A stretch of DNA of 64,000 nt from Kalmusia sp. IMI 367209. Its lineage: Eukaryota; Ascomycota; Dothideomycetes; Pleosporales; Didymosphaeriaceae. Position 1 is the stretch's first letter. The number at the start of each line of letters is the position of its first letter. Location: positions 682,001 to 746,000 of the forward strand of contig JAPEUQ010000002.1 of assembly GCA_027946365.1 (NCBI GenBank), in the 5' to 3' direction. Below are positions 54,801 to 64,000 of this stretch, one piece after another. Under the pieces are notes generated by a model. It was not told the DNA's origin, did not search any database, and worked only from the letters and a program-made list of their open reading frames with translations. A program made the position numbers and the translations under genes.

Positions 54801-56731
54801 TCAAATCGTTCGATTGCTTGGGCCTGATCGGCTTATCCTCATCGGCATCCTCGTCCACATGAAGGCGGTCGCTAAGACATGTCCTGCGGCAATTCCGATC
54901 AGGATCCGCATTTGGAGATTGAAACCGTCCGCAAATGCATGCCTAATGAGGACTTGGGTTGTCTCGGTCATTCTTCCGATTGCACTTGTGCGATCTAGTA
55001 ACATAAGCACTTCATCAGTGGGCAGGAATTGAAGCAGTCGCCCCCGCACAAGAGGTGTGAAGGCCGATGTGGTAGTCGCAATACCTATCGTTCCTCCTAA
55101 TATTCTGAACTGTGCAAGAGTGGCATTTCCGACTCCTAGAAAAGGTGTTAGCATCATAGCAACGTGCAGGCTTGCATTAACTAACCCAAGTCTCGGTTTT
55201 CCATCACATAGGGGATTAGCAGGATCACTGCTGTTTGGACGAGCCCATTTCCGTAGCCTGCGATAAGCTGAAATCCGTATTGGGAAGGCTCGATATTCAT
55301 AGAACCCGAGGCTCTGGAGAGAAAAGTGAGGCCAAGAATCTGTAATATCGCTCCTGCAACACACATGAAAGTTGGAAGGACCTTCCAACGATCCATGATC
55401 AGAGCGGAAGCGCCCGCCCCGACAGGGACCATAGCCCCGAAGGGTAGCAGACGAGTTCCTGCAGCTAGCGGGGATAGGCCATTGACTGTCATGAAACGCT
55501 GTGGAAGCTGTACCACAGTGACAGAAAAGATGCATCCGGCAAAGAAAGCGTTACTGATCGCACTCAGATTCAAGAGCAACATCAGTGGGATCCATACTTA
55601 CAGTATCATGCCCAGACAGACCCTGTTCTGGATGAAACGCCAGGGGAACAACGGTTCTGGCCAGCTTCGCTTCGTAGTCACGTACCATGACCAAGCCAAG
55701 ACTATTACTAAGAACATGGCAGCCACGACCAGCAACGGGAGGACAAATAGCGATGACCAAGATAGACCCAGTGCTGCTTGCTGGAGCCCCGTCGTCAATA
55801 GCAGGCAAAATCCAAGCAACAAGATGCCACCGGGTGCATCAATGCGGCGGAGCGACTTGGGTGTCGTGGACACATACTGTGCCGCAGGCTCGTTGGCCAG
55901 ACGCTGTGGGAAGGACCAGAATAGCAATGCAGAGGAGATGGCGATGATTGGGATACTGGCTTGCGTGAGCTTTGCGAAGCCCTAAGCACGGAGACTTACT
56001 TGATCAGGAAAGTCCATCGCCATTTCTCGCTTTCAGTGATGGCGCCGCCGATCAATGGTCCGACCACTAGCGAGACCGCCAATACTCCAGTTACAAGGCT
56101 CGCATTCGTTGCCCAGCGCTCAGGCGGCAAAAGTTCCCAGAAGACGAGGGTGCCTAGCGAATAGACGCCCGAGCCACCAACACCCTTAATGCAGCGGAAC
56201 ATGATCCTTGGAATCGGACGCGTTAGCATTCAACTACCATTACATCAAGGGCTCACGACCTACAGCTGTGTCATGGATTGCGCACCCCCGCACGCGCCGG
56301 AGAAGGCCAGAAAGATGGCCAGTGCTGACAGCAAGCAGGGCTTACGACCTAAAATGTCTGACAACTTCGCCCAGATGATGGGGAAGCCGCTGTAAGTAAG
56401 GAGGTACGCTGTGAAGAGCCAAGAGCTCTTCTCGTAGTCGCCCAAGTCGTCCGTAATGACCAGAACGGCCGTACTGGTGATAGATGATTCCATCTGGCTG
56501 ATGAACAGCGCGAGCAGGATTCTAAGGCTTTGATGAGCAATTCGTCGTGTACAGGTACAAAGCTACTAACGCGGTGGAGATGACGTGGAGCCGCCAACCC
56601 TTTATATATGGTCGCGACGCTTGCTCATTGCTATTTTCCTCTGTACCGGTCATTCGTATAGTCTCACTGACTGGTTTTTGGGACTCGTCAGCCGCTTCAG
56701 GGCGCTGCGAGTTTATGGTGTTGACCGACAT
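54801..56731 (-). CDS. MFS transporter (DHA2-like drug/metabolite exporter)
   Basis: Six exons: 56731-56571, 56527-56264, 56206-56000, 55955-55602, 55553-55186, 55135-54801; introns 43-57 nt, all phases consistent; 562 residues. A polar N-tail of about 45 residues is followed by LLALFISQMESSITSTAV (helix 1), YLLTYSGFPIIWAKLSDILGRKP (the D-x-x-G-R-K loop of MFS), GVYSLGTLVFWELLPP, TGVLAVSLVVGPLIGGAI (motif C) and KWRWTFLINIPIIA. It ends with GVGNATLAQFRILGGTIGIA. The length and motif C fit a DHA2-like transporter with about 14 helices. Such proteins export secondary metabolites or toxins. Its place between FSH1 and the HR-PKS implies export of the cluster product or self-protection. Divergent from the PKS (465 bp between starts). 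Intact. Confidence 0.9.
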
Positions 56732-57196
56732 CTGAACGACAGGTGCAGAGCGAAAGTGGCGTTGCGTTCAAACCAAAATGATCAAGAGCTTGAGGAAAGG
56801 AGAACATGAAGAGCTTGCCTCGCTTCGAGCAGAATTATTACTTCGGCTGCACACCCCCTTGAGCACATGCATCGACTCCGCCGCGAATCGGCAGCATCGC
56901 CTACTTGTACTTTGATAACCCCTGGTTTGAGCGCCTGGAAAAAGGCAAACTTGCTTCTCATAAACTTTCCCACACATCGGTGCATTATCTGTCAATCCCT
57001 ATGAATGGTATCCCTGTTCGTTAATATCGGGTAACACTCGAACCATGTCATTTTGTAACACACGTCTGCATAGAAGTGGAACACAGCCATCAACGCCGTC
57101 TCTATCCTATTCTGGAATGCTGCTGTAGCTGAGTCGACCCCTTATTGTTTGCGGAGCGCTCCACTGCTTTTCGAAAATATAATCATTTCCACGATT

Positions 57197-60100
57197 ATGG
57201 CAGCTTCAAAGCATAAAATGAGCTCTCCCGAATCAATTGCTGTGGTTGGCATGTCATATGTGTTTCCAGATGGAGTTTCCTCTGACGATGTTTTCTGGGA
57301 TATGTTGATGCATAAACGAAATGCAGCCGCGGATTTTCCTAAAGATCGCATGAACATCGATGCTTTCCATAGCACAGACACCAAACGCCAAAACACCGTT
57401 ACAACCAGAAAGGCCAACTTCCTTTCGAAAGATATCTGGGAATTTGATGCCAACTTTTTTGGCGTCTCCAGACACGAGGCGGCTTCTATGGACCCTCAGC
57501 ACCGCATTTTGCTCGAGACAACCTACCATGCGCTCGAGAATGGTAGATATAGACATCGATACTCCCTCATAGCCTTCTCACTGACGAATACAGCGGGTAT
57601 TGTACTTGAAGATATAGCTGGATCGAAAACCTCTGTACACGTTGGATGCTTCACTACAGATTACTCCTCCTATCTATGGCGTGATGCACAGCAGATTCCA
57701 AAGTACAGCGCAACTGGGGGTGCAGCTTCAATCTTGTCTAATCGACTTAGCTGGTTCTTCGACCTTCGTGGAAGTAGTATGACTATTGATACCGCTTGTT
57801 CTAGTAGCATGGTAGCTCTAGATTTGGCCTGCAAAGACCTACGGGATGGCTCATCAGATTTAGCTATTGTGTGCGGGGCCAACCTGATCTTTTCCCCAGA
57901 ACTCAACATTGCATTGTCGAACATGGGTTTTCTTTCTCCAGATGGCACATGTTTTAGTTTCGACCACAGAGCGAACGGTTACGCACGCGGTGAAGGCTTC
58001 GCCGTGTTGATTCTGAAGAGGGAATCTGGCGTTACACAGAGTGATCGAGTCAGGGCTCTCATCAGGTCAATTGCGACGAACCAGGACGGGCGCACGCCTG
58101 GGGGAATAACACAGCCCAACAAAGATATGCAGATCCGGCTGATTCAGGAGGCGTACAACAAGGCGGGACTGGATATGAACTCAACAGCTTATTTTGAGGC
58201 GCACGGTATGTTCCGTTTCCATCTAAATGCGGTCGTGTATTAGAACTGTGATATGAAGAGCATTACATGCGCCCCACTTGGAAAGTGAACAAACAAACCA
58301 CTGTGGATTGCTCAGGGTTTCGCTCTCGGGCCTTTAAGAAACACTTGTACTAATTACATGAATTCAGGAACGGGCACTCCCATTGGAGACCCAATAGAAG
58401 CTGCAGCTATTGGCGAATGCTTTAGTCGATGGCGATCACCCAAAAATCCACTCTATGTGTAAGTTCCCATCGTTATTAGATTTACAAAATCGATCTCATC
58501 AATCATAGTGGCGCCGTAAAATCCAACATTGGCCATCTAGAAGGCACCAGTGGTTTGGCAGGGATTGTGAAAACAATTCTTGCACTTGAGCATGCGATGA
58601 TCCCACCAAATGCTACGTTCGAAAAAGTCAATCCTGAGATCGATCATGAGTTCTTCAATCTTAGGGTACGGATTCTCTGCTCATTTTCTGTTAATTCGCG
58701 GTATAGAAGGTGCTGAACACTAATCCTTCTTGATAGTTTCCTGTAGAACCAGTAACATGGCCTTCTAACGATAATCCACGCATAGCCAGTGTTAATTCAT
58801 TTGGCTTTGGTGGTAGCAATGCGCATGTCATATTAGAGGCCTTTTCCTCGTCAAATTGTTCGACCGTCAATGGTACTACCCTTACTCACTCAACGTCAAA
58901 CGGGGGCACGTTTCGACTAGATCAGGACAGACAAACATGCGAGGATCGCAATTCGAATGGCATACCGCAAATTCTGTGCAGTGGTTCATCTGATGGTGCC
59001 ATGACACGCATTGAGGTGAAGAAGATGGCCGGCAGCTTTCCTCATCAACTTGACGGCAAATTGAATGTACAACAGCACTTTCCTAATCAGCACTTCACTA
59101 CAAATCTAGATAAAACTATAAAAGGACAGACGCAGAATCTACTCTCGCATCGTCCTCGTTTGCTGCTCTATTCCGCTTCAGATGCTCGAGGAACATATCG
59201 GCAATCTAAGCTTGATAGTCAATACCTGGCAAGCATAGCTGCGAAAGAAAACACCAAGCTACACGATGACTTTGCATACACCCGCAATTGTCGCCGGTCA
59301 TGTCTCGCTTGGAAATCATACGCCGTTACCAGCAGTGCTTCTGACTACGAAACCTTGCAAGATCATATCTCGCAGGCCGAGAGAAGCACAAACGATAAAC
59401 GGAATCTGGGATTTGTTTTCACAGGCCAAGGAGCGCAATGGGTCGGAATGGGGAAGGAGTTGTTCGAATATTCGGCCTTCGAAAAAAGTGTGAGATTTTC
59501 TGAGGAGAGCTTGAAGCAGCTAGGTTGTCACTGGGATTTGAAAAGTAAGATCTTAAGCATTCGATTCGATGTATTGTACTGACAAGTGAAGAAATCCTGA
59601 AAGGGGATTGCATGGATACTAGGATCGATGACCCGGCATACAGCCAGTCGCTCACGACCATTCTCCAGATAGCCCTTGTCGATCTACTACATTCGGTTGG
59701 ACTCTCGCCATACACAGTCATTGGACACTCGTCGGGCGAAATCGCTGCAGCATATACTGCTGGACATCTTTCTCATCACTCAGCAATTGCCGTAGCTTAT
59801 TACCGGGGCCAACTTTCTTCTAAATTGATTGAGACAAGCACGTATAGGCATTCCATGATGGTCATCGGTCTTTCCGCGGATGCAACTCGCAGACTAGCTC
59901 TCAAGATTCAACTTGAGGGCAATTTTCCGGGCTTCGATGCTGATTCTATAACTATCAGCTGTGTCAATAGCCCAAACAGCGTCACAGTGTCAGCTCCTGA
60001 TGCTCAGCTGCAACTTCTCGCTGCTGGCCTCAAGCGAATGGGTGTCTTTCACCGTAAACTTAGAGTCGGGCTCGGATACCACTCTCCGCAAATGGGTGCA

Positions 60101-63100
60101 ATTGCACAAGAATATAGGACACGCTTGGGAGTACTGGAGCAAGGCGTGCCGAAACCAAAGAGTCCAGTAATGGTCTCCTCGGTGACCAACAAAGTATTGA
60201 CCGCCGACGATGCTTGTCAAGCTCAGTATTGGGTCGACAACATGGTATCGCCTGTGGAATTTTCCAATGCGATAGCGGGTTCTTGTACAGCATTAGGATC
60301 GGATAACGAGGTCACAAAGTTGGATCTCGCACACAAGAAACAGCTTCACACCCACGGCTTCCTGGAGATTGGTCCCCACTCCACGTTAAGAGCCCCTGTC
60401 GAAGAAACCATGAGCCTGATTCTTCAAGCCAAGGAGATCGTATATACCTCAGCACTTGTCCGCAAGTCTTCAGCTACCAAGACCTTCCTCCAAGCTTTAG
60501 GAAAACTCTTTTGTGCCGGTTTCAAGATCGATCTAGATCGCATTACGGGTCTTTCTACGGACAGTGACAAACCACCCTCGCTTCTCACAAGTCTCCCACC
60601 CTACTCATTTGATCATTCTGTCAAGCATTGGGAAGAATCTCGCACGAATACTGAGTTTCGTTTCCAAAAGCATCCTCCACATGACTTACTGGGTTCACAG
60701 ATCGACTACAACCCGCTGGAAACCAAATGGCGCCTCATCATTAGGGAAGTTGAACTACCTTGGATTAGCGATCACAAAGTCAATGGTGCCATCGCCTTTC
60801 CAGCAGCGGGTATGCTTGTTATGGTCATCGAAGCAACGAAGCGACATCTGCACGAGAGATTGCCTCTCGCACTCGAGTTGGAGAATGTGGAGTTCATTGC
60901 GCCAGTTGTGATAACGCCTGAGCTCGCCAACGGTGGTGTTGAGCTCCACATCACACTAGCCTCCACACGTAGTGCTGAAGGTCGGACGGATACCGAATTC
61001 AAATTTCGCATATTCATGATCAAAGCCAAGGGGACTTGGGAAGAAGTGTGTCGTGGTTCCGTTCGTGGTGACTCGGGGAAGGTACCCTCTGATGTTGACC
61101 ATGGGCGCGAGACTTTCAAGAAGCTGGATTCTATCATTGCTGCATTCGACCGGGTATCGGAACATGATGGCTTTAAAATTCCGAAAGATCGATTCTACGA
61201 GTCAATTGCGAAAAATCTCGAGATTGAGTATGGACCAGCCTTTCAACCGTTGGAAGATATCTCGGTACCTGTGGCCGGTGAGGCTGTAGCATCGCTCCAA
61301 CCTTATATTACGCCATGCTCCTCGCACGTCATTCATCCAACCACTCTTGATGGAGTATTCCAGCTTAGCTTTGCAGCACTTGATACGACGCAGTCATCAA
61401 AGTTTCCCACTATGGTCCCGAGTCGATTAGGACGACTGTGGATTTCCATGGAAGGCGCTGGTCACGACGAGACGAGCGTCACAGAACGAATTCATGCTCA
61501 GGCTAACATACTGAGCTCCCGCACTATTGTCACTTCCTCGGTAGTCTTTGGTGGCCCCAAGAAGGACGTCAAAGTGCACGTCGAAGAACTCGAGCTCATG
61601 GCGGTGTCGAGCCCCGCAGAGTCTAAAACTTTAGATGATGCTGAGCACATAAGTCATTTCCTGTCATGGAACGTGGATCTTGATCGTCTGACGAGCAAAG
61701 AAATCAAGGACTATCTCGAAGAGGCTCGAGACATGACATCTGAGCCAAAAGAATGGTCTGTGCATATGGATCTGATGTTGTTTTCCTTCGCAGCGATATC
61801 ATTTAAGGAGATCGAAGATTCGCAACGTCCAATAACTCCAAAGCTACAGAACTATGCAATTTGGCTTCAAGAGCGTTTGGATGAGTTTTTACAGGCCTCG
61901 GAAGTAAGGGAAGATATCCTTTCCGTCTTACACGACAAGGAGCATCTTCGGTCCTTGTATGACAAGGTATTGCCGACTGCCGTTGCGGAGCTCTATATAC
62001 TGGTAGGAGAGAACCTGACGCAAATGCTGCTGGGAGACATCGATCCATTAGGCCTGCTATTCGAAGATGAGAGACTCATGGTTGACTTCTATACGGACCT
62101 GATCCACCGCTCCACCGCCATTGGACCTATGAGTCGCTACTTGGATGCTTTGGTGCACAAATGGCCAGATCTCGATTTTCTAGAGGTAGGAGCTGGCACT
62201 GGCGCTTCATCAGCTATGTTTCTAGACATCATGGACAACGAGGAATCGGGTACACGCTTCGAGAGTTACACATTCACGGACATCAGCCCTTCATTCTTCG
62301 AAAAAGCGCAAACACGTCTGCGGGCCCACGAAGAGCGAGTTACCTACAAGGTCCTCGATCTTGAAGAGGACATCGCAGTGCAGGGCTTCTTAGGCAACCA
62401 ATATGACGTGATAATCGCTGACAACGTTCTACATGCTACTGCAAACCTCAATGTCAGCCTGCAGAACCTCAAAAGACTCTTAAAACCCGGGGGTAAACTC
62501 TTCATCAAAGAGATGACGACTGGCATGAAAGTCATTACCGGCTATTTTTCTGGCCTCCTTCCCGGTTGGTGGAAAGCCGTTGAGGACGATAGAATAGCGC
62601 AGCGAAGTCCTGTACTCTCGGAACCGCAATGGGATGATCTCCTCAAGTATAGCGGCTTCAGTGGTACAGAGCTCATCTTGCGCGATTTTGCTGATGCAAG
62701 ATGCTACTGTTGGAGCTTTATGGTGGCGACATTTCCAGACACAAAGCTGAATCACATGAGTACACTCAACGGCACCGCAGCACTCCAGTCTCCTCTGATT
62801 ATTTTTGATCGAACTTCGCAGCTCCAGCGACAGGTTGCCCAAGCAATTAGTCAAGACCTTGATGTTCCACAAACCAACTTCTGTTCTCCCAACGATATTC
62901 TAGATAAAGTGTGGCCAAGCAAGCAAACTTACATTATCCTCAATTCTTTGGATGAGTTCCTCTTCTGGGATCTATCATCTTCTTTCCTCAGAGCTATGCA
63001 ACACATGATATCCAACGCTTCGAAAGTTCTATGGGTAACAGGAGGAGGAGGTATAGCACCAATGTCCCCAAAGTCTGGCATCGCCAACGGATTGCTGAGA

Positions 63101-64000
63101 GTAATCCGCCAGGAGAATAATCACGTGGACTTGATATCTGTATCACTGGATGTCTCACTTTCTCAAGAGCCATTGAGTCCAGCCTCTTTGCGTCATATCT
63201 CTAACTTATTCCTCGCCGAGGATGTGGAGACCGAGTACAATGAGATCAACGAGAGGCTATGCATCAGTCGCTTGGTCACCGCACGTAAGATCGATAAGCA
63301 TGTTTTTTCTCAACTAGAGCATCCAGTGTCGATGCATGCGATTGGAAATAAAGCATTAAAGCTTCAAGTCAAAGTTCCCGGTCTCCTCGATACCATGGAG
63401 TTTCGAGAAGTGATTGAGCCTGAGCTGCTGGGACCTGACGAAGTTGTCATCGAAGTCAAAGCCCTCGGCGTCAACTTCAAAGATTGCCTCACCATGCTCG
63501 GACGCGTTAATAGCGATATCATGGGGAGTGAGTGTTCCGGGGTCATCTTGCATGCCGGGAGCAACACTGATTTTTTTGTTGGCGACCGTGTCGTGGCCGG
63601 TGCACTCGACTCGTATCGCACTATACTTCGAACTGGCAAGGAGATGGTGGTGAAGCTACCTGATGAGATGAGCTTTGTTGAAGCAGCGTCCTTCCCAACG
63701 GCTTTTTGTACTGCCTTGTACAGCCTCATCTACGTTGCACGCTTACAGAAAGATGAATCAGTGCTCATTCACGCTGCTTCTGGCGGGACAGGTCAAGCTG
63801 CTGTGCAGATAGCTCTTCGTGCAGGCGCTGAAGTCTTCGCTACAGTAGGTTCATTACCCAAAAAGACACTTTTGATAGAGCAATATGGTATCGCTGAAGA
63901 CCATATCTTTTACAGTCGTGACAGCTCGTTTGCTGATGGCGTAATGCGACTGACGAAAGGCCATGGCATCAATGTCGTTCTGAACTCTGTCTCGGGAAAA
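57197..64000 (+). CDS. Highly reducing type I polyketide synthase (partial, 3' end outside window)
   Basis: Exons: 57197-57542, 57594-58205, 58368-58458, 58509-58665, 58737-59544, 59592 to beyond 64000; about 2,141 residues are visible. KS: Cys in DTACSSS (about 183), EAHGTGTP (about 319) and [20 protein letters not shown] and Ser in GHSSGE (about 716). [12 protein letters not shown] (His about 1065) and Asp in HPTTLDGV (about 1257). cMeT: EVGAGTG (about 1532) with the [11 protein letters not shown] strand. ER: begins near 1940, with [15 protein letters not shown] (about 2066) as the NADPH site. KR and ACP are expected downstream. This order is that of fungal HR-PKSs making reduced, alpha-methylated chains. 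The first intron (57543-57593, 51 nt) lacks stops and keeps frame, so an unspliced form would carry 17 extra residues. No break was seen. Confidence 0.95.

Overview
The window looks like nuclear DNA of a filamentous ascomycete (Pezizomycotina). Its genes carry GT-AG introns of about 43-160 nt, starts lie in CA(A/C)CATGG-like contexts, and the families are typical of such fungi: Clr5, SAT4/rhodopsin-domain membrane proteins, CorA-like proteins, STAND/NLR-like proteins, FSH1 hydrolases and highly reducing polyketide synthases (HR-PKS). I lean weakly towards Dothideomycetes. No rRNA, tRNA or CRISPR array was found.

Layout. 0-30 kb is accessory DNA in which intact genes alternate with wrecks. Intact: a conserved protein of unknown role (2.1 kb), a 7-exon dynamin-like GTPase (4.2-6.5 kb), a CorA-like membrane protein (19.3-20.9 kb), a RelA/SpoT-domain protein (21.6-23.3 kb) and a C2H2 zinc-finger protein (28.6-29.8 kb). 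Broken: a SAT4 fragment (0.2 kb), a UbiA-type prenyltransferase (7.1-8.0 kb), an alpha/beta hydrolase (8.4-9.5 kb), a SAT4 protein (10.2-11.4 kb), a small secreted cysteine-containing protein with one stop codon (12.6 kb), a Clr5 protein with four in-frame stops (15.9-18.5 kb) and a multi-exon gene of unknown family (24.1-26.0 kb). 26-28.5 kb is GC-rich with no convincing gene.

30-34 kb is relic-rich: two diverged LTR-like direct repeats enclose the N-terminal half of a P450 and another SAT4 relic. After it come a TM-anchored protein with one frameshift (33.9-34.8 kb), an intact amidase (35.7-37.5 kb), an intact CmcJ/AsaB-type oxidoreductase (38.0-39.1 kb), a small acidic protein (39.6 kb) and an intact 994-residue STAND NTPase with a helical C-terminus (40.5-43.8 kb). 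44-47.5 kb has no recognisable gene, and an intact SAT4 protein follows at 47.6-48.8 kb.

50.1-64.0 kb is a polyketide cluster cut by the window edge: a serine beta-lactamase-fold protein and a P450 that are divergently transcribed, an FSH1 hydrolase, an MFS exporter and an HR-PKS read through KS-AT-DH-cMeT into ER. Inferred logic: the PKS makes a reduced, C-methylated chain, the hydrolases release or trans-acylate it, the P450 oxidises it and the MFS exports it. The P450 has a premature TGA. Exon coordinates were worked out by hand from splice signals and frame, not by alignment.
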